The notes: generated by a model not told the origin, from the letters alone. DNA of 64,000 nucleotides from Taibaiella sp. (GCA_019638495.1 JAHBTQ010000002.1:310001-374000); one strand, 5' to 3'; shown: positions 35,436 through 44,548, counted from the stretch's first letter. Program-made: numbers and translations.

Positions 35436-36695
35436 TTATTGTGCCTTTACCTGGTAGAAATTCATGACCGTTGTGGGGGATGCAGAGCCATGCCTTACGT
35501 TGTAGGTGTAACCTATCCCGGAAATGAGCGACTGCTGGTCCATGGTAGTTACCCTGTGAAAAATGGTCTCGCCAGGCGCTGACTTGAAGACAGATGAAAA
35601 GCTGTAGCTGCCAGGCCAGTTTTTGGGAGACACGGGAATATCCGTATACAGAGTTGTGAAATCCAGTAGTTCCTTAGATCGCACATCGAATGTTACCACC
35701 TTGAAGCCCGGGTTGTTTTTATGTAGAATGCTGATGCCGGGGCAGCTCACCGCCACTTCCGCTACTGTATCTGTGCCCGGTGCGTAAAGCAACCTCATTT
35801 CGTCTTCGTGCGTGTGACCATATAGCACACCTGAGATAGATGCCCTGTATTGCGCAGCCAGCGCCAGGAAGGTATCTGCCCAGTTGCCACCGTTCGTGTT
35901 CCACATTGGGTTGCCATGATAGTCGCCGCCTGGCGGTATGTGCATGGCTATATAGCATTGCTCATTCTTCTGTTCCGCATCAGATAGTTGTTGCCTTAGC
36001 CACAGCATCTCATCTGAACAAGCTTTTTCCTGTCCGGGATAGGGACTGCAGGAAGTGTTGTAGACCACAGTATTAAGCGCTATGATGCGCAGGCCACGCA
36101 TGGCATAGGCCGAATAGTAACCCTTACCCGGCTGATAGCTTATCATGGCCGCTGCCGTGCTGTCGGTGGGGAATAGACCGGATGCGGAGTCAACCAGGGA
36201 CAGTGTGGTATAGCCAGCAGCATCGGCAAACGGCAGGTAGTCGCCGTTAAGCGCATCGTTGTTGCCGGGTAGGTAGAATGTTCGCACGCCGTATTTGACG
36301 GAAAGGTCCCTGAGTTCGTTCAGCACCATAGCCATAGCTGTGTCGTGTGCATTTGTTTCAGCGCTACCCAGTGGACTGCATGCGTAAGATACATGTACGG
36401 GCAGATCGCCGGTATAGATAATAAAGGACGGGGCATCCGGCGACTGCATCACCTGGTCCAGCTTCCAGGTAAAGGCCGACCATACGTCCATACCTGCATC
36501 CTGGTGGCCATAGGAGTTGGTAACAGTCAGTTGCGGGTCCAGGTGCACATCTGATATGAAGAGGAATTTTCCGGTGGTGCCGCTTACGGCTGGCGCGTCC
36601 CCAACTGTTGACGTTTCCGGTTTGCGCAATTGCGTAATGCCGATGATGGCGCAGGTCACTACTACCAGTAGCGCAGGAAGCTGAAGCTTTTTCAT
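35436..36695 (-). CDS. Exported metallophosphoesterase (acid sphingomyelinase-like)
   Basis: 419 residues with an N-terminal signal or anchor (LPALLVVVTCAIIGI). Calcineurin-type motifs are in order: FISDVHLDPQ (Asp49, His51), YTGDLPVH, PGNNDALNGDYLP, AMHIPPGGDYHG and GHTHEDE. The third motif is GNND where most families have GNHD, a change shared by some sphingomyelinase-like and endopolyphosphatase-like members. The wide spacing between motifs fits the acid-sphingomyelinase-like group. Substrate unknown; probably periplasmic. Confidence 0.88.
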   Translation of the reverse strand: MKKLQLPALLVVVTCAIIGITQLRKPETSTVGDAPAVSGTTGKFLFISDVHLDPQLTVTNSYGHQDAGMDVWSAFTWKLDQVMQSPDAPSFIIYTGDLPVHVSYACSPLGSAETNAHDTAMAMVLNELRDLSVKYGVRTFYLPGNNDALNGDYLPFADAAGYTTLSLVDSASGLFPTDSTAAAMISYQPGKGYYSAYAMRGLRIIALNTVVYNTSCSPYPGQEKACSDEMLWLRQQLSDAEQKNEQCYIAMHIPPGGDYHGNPMWNTNGGNWADTFLALAAQYRASISGVLYGHTHEDEMRLLYAPGTDTVAEVAVSCPGISILHKNNPGFKVVTFDVRSKELLDFTTLYTDIPVSPKNWPGSYSFSSVFKSAPGETIFHRVTTMDQQSLISGIGYTYNVRHGSASPTTVMNFYQVKAQ

Positions 36696-36826
36696 GGTTT
36701 GTGTTTTAATCTGTAAATACCCCGTGTATTTCAGAGATTATGATAGCTGGCTACGCAGCATATTTTGCAATATACAATTTTATTCAAAAGTGAGATGTTT
36801 TTCTTTCAATGAGAAAGTGGAAAAAC

Positions 36827-36834
36827 TATTTTTG
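36827..36834 (+). promoter_or_regulatory. -7 box (TATTTTTG)
   Basis: Exact TAnnTTTG, 15 nt upstream of ATG 36850. TTTC at 36803-36806 is a near -33 match at a 20-nt gap. Confidence 0.55.
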
Positions 36835-36849
36835 CGCTGTCCAATTCTT

Positions 36850-37542
36850 ATGAGAAAAATATACACCGTCGCTGCATTGTGGTTTTGCGCATTTCCGTCC
36901 TATGCTCAGTCAGCACCGCCACCGTCTTATGAAAAAACGGCAACCGACTCGGCTGCACCCGCCAAAAGCAATCTGCACGAAACGGCCAGAATTACGGAAA
37001 TAGTGGCAGGCCGGTTCATGAGTGGCGGCAAAGCGCCGTTTTCCTCATCCATCGGGTTCAACTTTTCTTTTGCCATTCCCAATGAAAAGCGGCACAGGGT
37101 CACCGAAATTGCAATTGGATATGATGTGCTGCTGGACCCATCCAGTACATGGTATAGCCGCATGGTCTCTACGCCGTATGGCCACCGCCTGAATCCTAAA
37201 AACGGGAGAGCATTAACCGCGGGAGTAGCCGTGTCCGGTATTTTGGTGAACCGGCCAGGGGCAGCGCTAACACTCGGGCCTGAGCTTATGTTTCGATATT
37301 TTGCCATCCCGTCTGTTAGTAATAGTGCTTATGGTTCTGATATCTACTTTTTGTCACTTATAGAGCCAGCCGCAGGCATCAAAGCACGTCTTTTTGTGAG
37401 AGGCCATTTTACTGCAAAAGCAGAGTACATAGTTGGCCTCGTGCGCAAAATGAAGTGCGAAAGTAATCCTGCCTTAGCAGTGCAGCCAAGGTTGCCAATT
37501 AACGTTAGCGGAGTGAAGGTGGCGATCGGGTTCCGGCTATAG
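36850..37542 (+). CDS. Exported protein, probable outer-membrane beta-barrel
   Basis: 230 residues from ATG 36850 (the frame is open further upstream, but the signal peptide starts here). Signal peptide: MRKIYTVAALWFCAFPSYAQ. The mature part has a Pro/Ser-rich linker, then alternating amphipathic strands (SSIGFNFSFAIP, VTEIAIGYDVLLD, ALTLGPELMFRYFAIP, VKVAIGFRL), ending in an aromatic/Arg-Leu terminus as in barrels. No specific family recognised. Confidence 0.65.
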   Translation: MRKIYTVAALWFCAFPSYAQSAPPPSYEKTATDSAAPAKSNLHETARITEIVAGRFMSGGKAPFSSSIGFNFSFAIPNEKRHRVTEIAIGYDVLLDPSSTWYSRMVSTPYGHRLNPKNGRALTAGVAVSGILVNRPGAALTLGPELMFRYFAIPSVSNSAYGSDIYFLSLIEPAAGIKARLFVRGHFTAKAEYIVGLVRKMKCESNPALAVQPRLPINVSGVKVAIGFRL

Positions 37543-37832
37543 GTGGCGGGGAGTGCGAGGGCGGATCAGTAGTGTTCGACAGCATTGTTAATATTCAAAG
37601 GTTCTTTATTTAGAGCCAAGAATCAATTGCTTTCAGTTCGTTTTAGCCGGACGGAATATTTCCTCGTTTACATCTGTTTGTTCAACTGGCGGATATAGAG
37701 ATGTGCGGAGAGTGGGTTTGTTTTGATTCCGGTTCATTTTTACGGGACGAACTTTAAAGTTGGAATTGGGAAGGAGCTGGCCTATTATTTATTGGTAATA
37801 ATTGCTACTTTTATTGAAATCTCGCAATTTTC

Positions 37833-38618
37833 ATGGAGAAACCGCGTTCGATTGAAGAGTATAAACGTTGGCTTGCAAAAAGCAAAATCGCGGAAATAGA
37901 CCGGCGTACTGAAGGGTATTACAACTCAGTAGTCAATAAGATTCAGATTGATTTCCAAAAATCTAGTATCTGGCAAAACATACTAGATAAGATGGCAAGT
38001 TTTAATGCCGAATATTTAGATAACACTGGATATCACTTGTTTTTGACCGAATTTAAGCCCGAGCTGGTTACGAAACATTTTGATTCTTTTCTTCTCAAAA
38101 ATTACAGGAAAAACGTTCTGCAGAATTGGAAATGGCCAGGTTCACCTAAGAATGGATGGTTTACTCCAGAAAACTGGTTTGATACTACGAATGATATTTT
38201 GAGGACACGTTTCATAGTGAAATATCTCGACGGAGTTGAATTTCTCTTGGCAAAAATAGAGAGAGAACTTCGTGACGTTGGGTTAGATTGCGATATTTCG
38301 TTCGAAGCCCGAGATGAAGGCTATTACGCACTTCACATGTACACAAATTATTCGTTTGAAATCCCAAAGATTGATTGGGACACAGAACAAAAGAAAATCA
38401 CAATTGAGATTCAAATTACTACTCAATTACAAGATGTGATAAGCAAACTCACACACAAAGTGTATGAAGAGCGTCGAATTAACCCGTTACCGTTTGATAG
38501 GAAATGGCAATGGAACTATCAAAGTGATGAGTTTACAACCAATTATTTAGGGCACATCCTTCATTACGTAGAAGGGATGATAATGGAAGTTAGAAACAAG
38601 CAAAAAGCAAATATATGA
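37833..38618 (+). CDS. Single-domain RelA/SpoT-type (p)ppGpp synthetase-like protein (candidate toxSAS)
   Basis: 261 residues, AT-richer than its neighbours. Key synthetase motifs are visible. Asp121 in NDILRTRFIV is at the Mg-binding position. GYYALHMY (163-170) corresponds to the GYxSxH motif. IEIQITTQLQDVISKLTHKV (191-210) corresponds to the VEIQIRT...H motif, with catalytic Glu192 and His208. No HD hydrolase, TGS or ACT domains are present, so it is a small alarmone synthetase. The N-terminal 110 residues are unlike housekeeping RelQ/RelP. It shares a 4-nt ATGA overlap with an unknown downstream gene. Toxic SAS enzymes of toxin-antitoxin and phage-defence modules have this layout. It could make (p)ppGpp, (pp)pApp or modify tRNA (inference). 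Confidence 0.75.
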   Translation: MEKPRSIEEYKRWLAKSKIAEIDRRTEGYYNSVVNKIQIDFQKSSIWQNILDKMASFNAEYLDNTGYHLFLTEFKPELVTKHFDSFLLKNYRKNVLQNWKWPGSPKNGWFTPENWFDTTNDILRTRFIVKYLDGVEFLLAKIERELRDVGLDCDISFEARDEGYYALHMYTNYSFEIPKIDWDTEQKKITIEIQITTQLQDVISKLTHKVYEERRINPLPFDRKWQWNYQSDEFTTNYLGHILHYVEGMIMEVRNKQKANI

Positions 38619-39064
38619 AGATTGAATTTGTTGCATATCTAGAAAAAGTTGGAATTATTGACGGGCTACTAGAAAAGGCCAAAGAAGTGCTAGACTTTTA
38701 CGAGGGTTACCTAAAGGTTGATGTCACCGACGTGTTTGTAAGCGAGTATTTGAGTTCTGACGGAAGTAGGAACTATGAAAGCCTGTGGATATTCAGCAAA
38801 CAGTATTGTGGTGAAGCAAAGTTCTTTCTAAAAGAAAAAGATTGGGATCTAGATACAATAGCAAATAATGTATCTTATTTTTCTGTTAAATGTGTTGACT
38901 TTTCGTTTGGAAAAGACGCGTTATCGAGTTCACGAGTAACACTTGAGTTTGGATTTGTTCCCTCGAATAGAAATGCTACTTTGAAGGCCTCAAAAGAAAA
39001 TTGCGAACAAATCGCGAATATCCTTGCAAAATATGTGTCCGCCAATGTATATAGGCCAAATTAG
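38615..39064 (+). CDS. Unknown protein overlapping the alarmone-synthetase-like gene (candidate antitoxin)
   Basis: 149 residues, AT-rich like its partner, with no recognised domain, signal peptide or membrane helix. It appears alpha/beta, with an acidic helical N-terminus (GIIDGLLEKAKEVLDFYEGY) and later strands (VSYFSVKCVDFSFG; RVTLEFGFVPSNR). Its ATG overlaps the partner's TGA in ATGA, implying translational coupling. By position it is the natural candidate for a neutralising antitoxin or sensor subunit, but nothing in the sequence proves this. Confidence 0.6.
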   Translation: MKIEFVAYLEKVGIIDGLLEKAKEVLDFYEGYLKVDVTDVFVSEYLSSDGSRNYESLWIFSKQYCGEAKFFLKEKDWDLDTIANNVSYFSVKCVDFSFGKDALSSSRVTLEFGFVPSNRNATLKASKENCEQIANILAKYVSANVYRPN

Positions 39065-39957
39065 AATCAACCGCAATACAGAATAGTCGTTTGCCTTTTA
39101 AGCCGCCCTTATCTTTTGTTCAAATTTCGCAGATACACTCTACAATTTTGTTGAGAAAAAAAGTTCCTATTTCCTACTGTTGTCAGTGCTCCCCACCGAA
39201 AACTATAATGCGGTCTGTCCCATAGAACCCGCGATCTAAAACCGCGCGAACCGTCGCTCCACGAGGCATCCATCCAAAAAGATATGCACAATTTCCGTCT
39301 GCCTACTCGCCATATCATAAACCGGTTTTACCTTTACGCAACGAATACACCTTTCTCGTCAAAGGGTCATCAGAATTGACATTTTGCATTTCATACGATC
39401 CTAATTCCCAATTCCAAATTACTAATTCCTGTTTTTTAGAAATCGTTAGCAGTTTTTAGAAGAATAAGTGCAGTTTTCGAGCAACTTTTAGAAGTTTTTA
39501 GAAGTAGATAGAAATAACGGAAAATTCGCATAACCAATACGGGCAAGTATCACAGCCAATAGGGTAACGCTTAGACTACAGAAAAACCTTCTTTACGTAT
39601 AATATACCCTCCCGGAGATTAAAGCAACACATAACACATAGCATGATTCTGTTACTATAGTTATCATCCTTCAACCCGAGATATCCTGGTTCAGATACAC
39701 ACAACGGGAATGCGAGCATAAACACACCCGGAAGTCGGAAATTGCGAGTTGTGTCTAATTGATAATCAGTTGATTGTGTAAAAGTTGGTTCATCTCCAGT
39801 CGGCAATAGTCGGAAGTAAACCGGAAGTTGGCCGACTAAAAACAGACTCATGACCCTTTAGCCATACAGGATAAGCGACTATCGACTTACGTCTTGATAC
39901 TTACGACTCCACTTTTCCATTATTTCCATTAAATTTGCGGCTCTTAAAACTCATATA
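39065..39957. other. Gene-free AT-rich region with short repeats
   Basis: About 890 nt with no convincing gene. A cluster of TTTTTAGAAG-like direct repeats lies at 39431-39504 (copies near 39452, 39485 and 39495). CCGGAAGT/AGTCGG motifs recur at 39727-39835. The sucD promoter is at the right end. Confidence 0.5.
39930..39937 (+). promoter_or_regulatory. -7 box (TAAATTTG) of sucD
   Basis: Exact TAnnTTTG, 20 nt upstream of the sucD ATG at 39958. Confidence 0.55.
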
Positions 39958-40836
39958 ATGGCTGTTTTAGTAAACAAAGGCTCAAAAGTTATCGTGCAAG
40001 GCTTCACCGGTACAGAAGGTACCTTCCATGCCGGTCAAATGATAGAATACGGAACCAACGTGGTAGGTGGTGTTACACCGGGCAAGGGTGGCACTACACA
40101 CCTGGAGCGTCCTGTATTTAATACTGTAAAGGATGCAGTAGTAAAGGCAGGTGCTGATGTATCTATCATTTTTGTGCCACCTGCATTTGCTGCTGACGCT
40201 ATTATGGAGGCTGCTGACGCAGGCATTAAGGTTATTATTTGCATCACAGAGGGCATCCCTGTACAGGATATGGTGAAGGCTCGTGAGTATATAAAAGGCC
40301 GCGATTGCCGCCTGATAGGCCCTAACTGTCCGGGTGTTATCACTGCGGGCGAGGCTAAGGTGGGCATCATGCCGGGCTTCGTGTTTAAGCCGGGCCGCAT
40401 CGGTATCGTGTCTAAATCAGGCACGCTTACTTATGAGGCTGCTGACCAGGCTGTAAAGGCAGGTATGGGTATCTCTACTGCTATTGGCATAGGTGGTGAC
40501 CCGATCATTGGTACTACTACACGCGAGGCTGTGGAACTGCTGATGAACGACCCTGAAACAGACGGTATCATCATGATAGGTGAGATAGGTGGTAACATGG
40601 AAGCTGAGGCTGCCAACTGGCTGAAGGACAACATGCGCAAGCCTGTGGTAGGTTTCATCGCCGGCCAAACAGCGCCTGCAGGCCGCCGTATGGGGCACGC
40701 AGGTGCCATCATTGGTGGTGCTGACGATACTGCTGCTGCAAAAATGAAGATCATGCGCGAGTGTGGTATTCACGTAGTAGATAGTCCTGCTAACATTGGT
40801 GTTACCATGGCACAGGCACTGTCTGTATCTGCATAA
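39958..40836 (+). CDS. sucD: Succinyl-CoA synthetase (ligase) alpha subunit
   Basis: 292 residues, standard length. CoA-binding N-terminus ([20 protein letters not shown]), the IGPNCPGVI and [12 protein letters not shown] loops, and the phosphorylated active-site His247 in [12 protein letters not shown] are intact. It catalyses the substrate-level phosphorylation step of the TCA cycle together with SucC, which is not adjacent (common in Bacteroidota). It stands as a single gene with its own promoter and terminator. Confidence 0.97.
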   Translation: MAVLVNKGSKVIVQGFTGTEGTFHAGQMIEYGTNVVGGVTPGKGGTTHLERPVFNTVKDAVVKAGADVSIIFVPPAFAADAIMEAADAGIKVIICITEGIPVQDMVKAREYIKGRDCRLIGPNCPGVITAGEAKVGIMPGFVFKPGRIGIVSKSGTLTYEAADQAVKAGMGISTAIGIGGDPIIGTTTREAVELLMNDPETDGIIMIGEIGGNMEAEAANWLKDNMRKPVVGFIAGQTAPAGRRMGHAGAIIGGADDTAAAKMKIMRECGIHVVDSPANIGVTMAQALSVSA

Positions 40837-40876
40837 TGAAGTTTTCGCCGCATGGCGATCAACGATAAAATACCAC

Positions 40877-40907
40877 CTAATCCCCGCCCATGGCGGGGAT
40901 TAGTCAT
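40877..40907 (+). terminator. Intrinsic terminator after sucD
   Basis: A perfect 12-bp stem (CTAATCCCCGCC / GGCGGGGATTAG) with a CAT loop, then TCATTTT, 40 nt after the stop. Confidence 0.85.
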
Positions 40908-41397
40908 TTTAGAGACTTATTTGTGCTGAGACTAAGTATGTAATTCTATTATGCGGCAATGCCATGTCGGGTCTAAAACAATTTGTTTTTGCGCTCCGGC
41001 GAAGAGGATTACAAAAGCTTCATTAGCGCCCCCACGTATTGGGGCACGTGCTAAATAGTATTCCCCCACAATTTCAGCGTAGAGCTATCTTTTTTGCTGC
41101 GGAGCGTTTGCAAAAAAGTCGCCTTTTTTCTTTGCTACTTTCTTTTTTGGCGAAGCAAAAAAGAAAGTCGGAGCGGATGGGGCATGCTCAGTTTAACTAA
41201 GTTGGAGGTTGGATGTTAACTGAATTTCGTTACTGCTGTCGCAGCATTTTTTTGGTATCTTGCGTGTACCGGCGCAGGTGCTTTCGCTCCCTTCAGCACA
41301 TGCCATTTGGCAGATTAACAGAGTGTTGGCAGTTTTTGGAGCCAATATTGAATATCCCATAGAGTAGCCGCTCACAACCGGCTGAAAAACAGAAAAT
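40908..41397. other. Intergenic region with a long A/T palindrome
   Basis: No gene seen in about 490 nt. The region contains the 32-nt inverted repeat at 41137-41168. A purine/pyrimidine-skewed stretch surrounds the palindrome (41095-41180). Confidence 0.5.
41137..41168. repeat. Palindromic element with 13-bp arms
   Basis: ACTTTCTTTTTTG and CAAAAAAGAAAGT flank a GCGAAG loop: a perfect 13-bp inverted repeat. Similar ACTTTCTTTTTTG-type palindromes occur as dispersed intergenic elements in many Bacteroidota (from general knowledge). Confidence 0.65.
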
Positions 41398-42837
41398 ATG
41401 AAAAAGCACATCAGTCAGATTTTTAGTGTTGTATTTCTTGCCCTGGCGCTAACTGCAGGCAGCAAGCGTGCTGCAGCACAGGACATACAGGTGTCATTCC
41501 AGATGTTTTATGACAACCTTTCACCCTACGGCCAGTGGGTATATGATCCCGATTTTGGTAATGTGTGGGTGCCTAATGAGGGCGGAGATTTTCGCCCTTA
41601 CGGTAGCCGCGGCCAATGGGTAATGACAGAATATGGTAATACCTGGGTAAGCGAAGACCCATGGGGATGGGCCGTGTATCACTATGGCCGCTGGACCTAT
41701 AATCCATATTATGGCTGGATATGGGTGCCCGGTTACGAGTGGGCTCCTGCCTGGGTAAGCTGGAGGTATGGCGGTGGCTATGCCGGCTGGGCGCCGCTGG
41801 CTCCCGGTATCAATGTTGGGGTTACTTATTATGCACCTGATAGCTGGTGGATATTTATGGGGCCACAGTATATGTATCAGCCAAACTGTATGCGCTACTG
41901 GTATGGTCCGTCTTACAACAGGAACTATATGTACCATACTACCGTTATCAACAACTACTACATAGATAATACCACCCGCGTGCGCTATAACTACGGTCCC
42001 CGTGCCGAGGTGATACAGCAGACAACCGGTCACCCGGTGCGTGTGTACCAGGTAACGCATAGGAACAGGCCCGGAGCAGCAAGCGTAGGCAGGAACTCAG
42101 TAAGCATCTACAGGCCAACTGTAAACCAAGGTACAGTTCGTGACGCAAGACCAGCGCGCGTTGTGCAGGCGCCACGTAGCATCGGTCGTGGTGTGCAGCA
42201 GGTGCAGCCAGGTAATGGCCAGCCAACATTCAGGCAGGAATTGCCACGTCTGCAGCAACAGGAAGGTGGCCGAGGACGAATGGACGATGACCGCGGTGGT
42301 CGTCTGCAACAAGAAGACAGATCTCAGCGGGGCAGGTTTGACAATCAGCCTACCCGCCAACCACAGCAGGAGCAGCAAGACAGGCCGCAGCGTGGTGGGT
42401 TTGACAACCAACCAACCCAGCAGCCACAGCAGCCGGATCGTCCACAGCGCGGCAGGTTTGACAATCAACCCGCACAGCAGCCACAAGATCGTCCGCAGCG
42501 TGGAAGGTTTGATGACCAACCCGCCCAGCAGCCACAGCAACCCCAGGACAGGCCGCAACGCGGAAGGTTTGATAATCAACCCGCGCAACAGCCACAGCAA
42601 CCGCAGGACCGCCCGCAGCGTGGAAGGTTTGATAATCAACCCGCGCAACAGCCACTGCAACCGCAGGACCGCCCGCAACCGGGTCGTGGTGAAGACAGGC
42701 AACCTCAACGCCAGCCACAGCAACGCCAGTTTGATCAGCGCCCAAGCCCAAGGCCGGAAGCGCCTCAGCGTCAGCCACAACCTCAGCAGCGTGAGCCACA
42801 ACAGGGCGGAAGGCCGCAAGGTGGTGGAAGAAGGTAG
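41398..42837 (+). CDS. Exported Trp/Tyr-rich (DUF6600-like) protein with Gln/Pro/Arg repeat tail
   Basis: 479 residues with a signal peptide (MKKHISQIFSVVFLALALTA, then GSKRAAAQ). Residues about 35-160 form a very Trp/Tyr/Gly-rich module with repeated YGxWVY and GRWTYNPYYGWIWVPGYEW motifs, as in DUF6600 proteins. An Arg/Tyr-rich linker (about 165-290) follows. A low-complexity tail has six or more copies of RPQRGRFDNQPAQQPQ (about 310-425) and a terminal QPQQREPQQGGRPQGGGRR. The tail is highly basic and disordered, perhaps binding acidic polymers or the cell surface (inference). A strong terminator follows. Confidence 0.8.
   Translation: MKKHISQIFSVVFLALALTAGSKRAAAQDIQVSFQMFYDNLSPYGQWVYDPDFGNVWVPNEGGDFRPYGSRGQWVMTEYGNTWVSEDPWGWAVYHYGRWTYNPYYGWIWVPGYEWAPAWVSWRYGGGYAGWAPLAPGINVGVTYYAPDSWWIFMGPQYMYQPNCMRYWYGPSYNRNYMYHTTVINNYYIDNTTRVRYNYGPRAEVIQQTTGHPVRVYQVTHRNRPGAASVGRNSVSIYRPTVNQGTVRDARPARVVQAPRSIGRGVQQVQPGNGQPTFRQELPRLQQQEGGRGRMDDDRGGRLQQEDRSQRGRFDNQPTRQPQQEQQDRPQRGGFDNQPTQQPQQPDRPQRGRFDNQPAQQPQDRPQRGRFDDQPAQQPQQPQDRPQRGRFDNQPAQQPQQPQDRPQRGRFDNQPAQQPLQPQDRPQPGRGEDRQPQRQPQQRQFDQRPSPRPEAPQRQPQPQQREPQQGGRPQGGGRR
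42320..42680 (+). repeat. Tandem 54-63-bp repeats encoding RGRFDNQP-type units
   Basis: Six imperfect copies of the segment encoding (R)PQRGRFDNQPxQQPQ with variable Gln/Pro insertions. Copies 4-6 are nearly identical at DNA level (GGAAGGTTTGAT at 42505, 42565 and 42625), so the array may vary in length between strains. Confidence 0.8.
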
Positions 42838-42883
42838 TGTGCAGATGAGTGTGGAAAGGAAAAGGTTCGAGTAACAACAATAA

Positions 42884-42913
42884 GGGAGCGCCCCGTCGGG
42901 GCGCTCCCTGTTT
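42884..42913 (+). terminator. Intrinsic terminator after the DUF6600-like gene
   Basis: 11-bp GC-rich perfect stem GGGAGCGCCCC / GGGGCGCTCCC with a GTC loop, followed by TGTTT. It resembles the terminator at 30356 in its GGAGCGC core. Confidence 0.9.
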
Positions 42914-42963
42914 ATGAGCATGCTCGTGATGATGTCTTACCTTCGGGCAACAAAGACGAGACA

Positions 42964-43665
42964 ATGAAGTATGCGGTTATTACGGGTGCCTCGCAGGGTA
43001 TAGGATATGCTATAACGGAGAAGTTGCTTTCGGAAGGATATTCCGTTGCCATATGCGCACGCACCGAGGCAAAACTATTGGCGGTTGCAGAGGATTGGCG
43101 CAGTAAATACCCACCATCGAAAGTGATTGCAATTGCGGCCGACCTGAGTAGCCGGGATGGAGTGAATAGCTTTGCAGCAGAAGTACTGCATAGCTTTCCG
43201 CACATTGATGTCCTGGTAAACAACACCGGTACCTTTAAGCCCGGTACGATAGCCTCCGAGCCGGAAGGGCAACTGGAAAACATGATAAGCACCAACCTCT
43301 ACAGTGCATACAATCTTACGCGCAGGTTGCTGCCAACTATGCAGGACCGTGGGGGGCACATATTCAACATGTGTTCTGTTGCCAGCCTGAAAGCATATCC
43401 GAATGGCGGTGCATACAGCATCTCGAAATATGCGTTGCTCGGCTTCTCTGACAACCTTAGAGAAGAGCTGCGTGAGCACAGCATAAAGGTGACTTCGGTA
43501 TGCCCGGGCGCTGTATGGTCGCCATCGTGGGAGGGAAGCGGTGTGGCACCTGAGCGTATAATGGAGGCTACTGATGTGGCAGCTGTATTGTGGAACGCAC
43601 TGTCGCTATCGGCACAGGCAGTTACTGAAACCATTATTATGAGGCCCATAAAAGGAGATCTGTAG
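42964..43665 (+). CDS. Short-chain dehydrogenase/reductase (SDR)
   Basis: 233 residues, classical SDR: cofactor motif TGASQGIG (7-14), NNTG (86-89), catalytic Ser138, Tyr151 and Lys155 (YSISK), and CPGAVWSP after strand 6. Cys-Ala-Arg-Thr after strand 2 suggests NADP(H) preference. Close to Bacteroidota oxidoreductases of unknown substrate. The next gene starts immediately after its stop, so the two form an operon. Confidence 0.92.
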   Translation: MKYAVITGASQGIGYAITEKLLSEGYSVAICARTEAKLLAVAEDWRSKYPPSKVIAIAADLSSRDGVNSFAAEVLHSFPHIDVLVNNTGTFKPGTIASEPEGQLENMISTNLYSAYNLTRRLLPTMQDRGGHIFNMCSVASLKAYPNGGAYSISKYALLGFSDNLREELREHSIKVTSVCPGAVWSPSWEGSGVAPERIMEATDVAAVLWNALSLSAQAVTETIIMRPIKGDL

Positions 43666-44439
43666 GTGGAGCGCACGGTTACTGATATGATGGGCAGACG
43701 TGTGTTGCTAAACGGTGAGCCGAAGCGCATTGTATCACTTGTGCCAAGCCAGACAGAACTTTTGCACGACCTGGGCCTGGAGGAAGAGGTAGTGGGTATC
43801 ACCAAGTTTTGCATTCACCCTGAAAGCTGGTTTCGAAGCAAGCGAAGGGTAGGGGGTACAAAGTCTGTGCACCTGGAAATAATTGATGAGCTGAAGCCGG
43901 ACCTCGTAATCGCCAACAAGGAGGAAAACACACAAGAGCAGGTAGAGGCACTGGCAGAAAAATACCCGGTATGGATAAGTGATATCAGAACGCTGGACGA
44001 AGCGCTGCAGATGATACTGTCCGTAGGAGAATTGACGGGTAGGGAAGGGAAAGCAGCGGATATAGTAAGTAATATCAGATCAGGTATGGCATCATTGCAA
44101 ACCGCGCAGCCACTACGCGTAGCCTACTACATCTGGCGGAATCCGTGGATGTCGGTAGGCGGTGATACATTCATTAGCGACATGATATCCCGGATAGGCT
44201 GGACAAACGTACTTGAAAACGAGAGCCGATACCCTGTGGTGAACCCCGAATCGCTTCGGGGCACAGGTGTGCAACGGGTGCTGCTGTCTTCTGAGCCTTA
44301 CCCCTTTAAAGAGCAGCACATTGGCGAGATAAAGCAGGCACTGCCTAATGTGGAAGTGACGCTTGTAGACGGTGAGATGTTTAGCTGGTACGGTAGCAGG
44401 CTTATGCATGCGCCCGGCTATTTTTCGGGAATAGTGTAA
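43666..44439 (+). CDS. BtuF/FepB-like helical-backbone metal receptor (periplasmic-binding-protein fold, no signal peptide)
   Basis: 257 residues from a GTG directly adjoining the SDR stop; AAAGGAGA in the SDR end is a good ribosome-binding site. The fold signature is clear: PKRIVSLVPSQTELLHDLGL, VVGITKFCIHP, VGGTKSVHLEIIDELKPDLV and a long central helix. It resembles vitamin B12 or haem/siderophore binding proteins of ABC importers. There is no signal peptide or lipobox, so it appears cytoplasmic, as often seen for this Bacteroidota group. No permease or ATPase is adjacent. Ligand unknown. Confidence 0.82.
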   Translation: MERTVTDMMGRRVLLNGEPKRIVSLVPSQTELLHDLGLEEEVVGITKFCIHPESWFRSKRRVGGTKSVHLEIIDELKPDLVIANKEENTQEQVEALAEKYPVWISDIRTLDEALQMILSVGELTGREGKAADIVSNIRSGMASLQTAQPLRVAYYIWRNPWMSVGGDTFISDMISRIGWTNVLENESRYPVVNPESLRGTGVQRVLLSSEPYPFKEQHIGEIKQALPNVEVTLVDGEMFSWYGSRLMHAPGYFSGIV

Positions 44440-44548
44440 TACATTAATCTTATCGATTGCTATTTGTTGTTTGGCTAACCCATTGGTTGGTAATGCTCTG
44501 TATTTGAGTAGTGTGACATATGTTACATTAGAGGTGGTAGGGTCGTTT

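Noticed and set aside
39109..39851. Minus-strand ORFs of 69-91 codons after the alarmone-synthetase module
   Set aside because: No protein-like pattern and they cross short repeat clusters.
41521..42964. Large minus-strand and alternate-frame ORFs over the DUF6600-like gene
   Set aside because: Produced by the low-complexity repeat tail and Trp-rich codons; low-complexity translations with no gene-like features.
43600..43670. Cobalamin riboswitch ahead of the BtuF-like gene
   Set aside because: The gene starts directly after the SDR stop, leaving no leader for a riboswitch.
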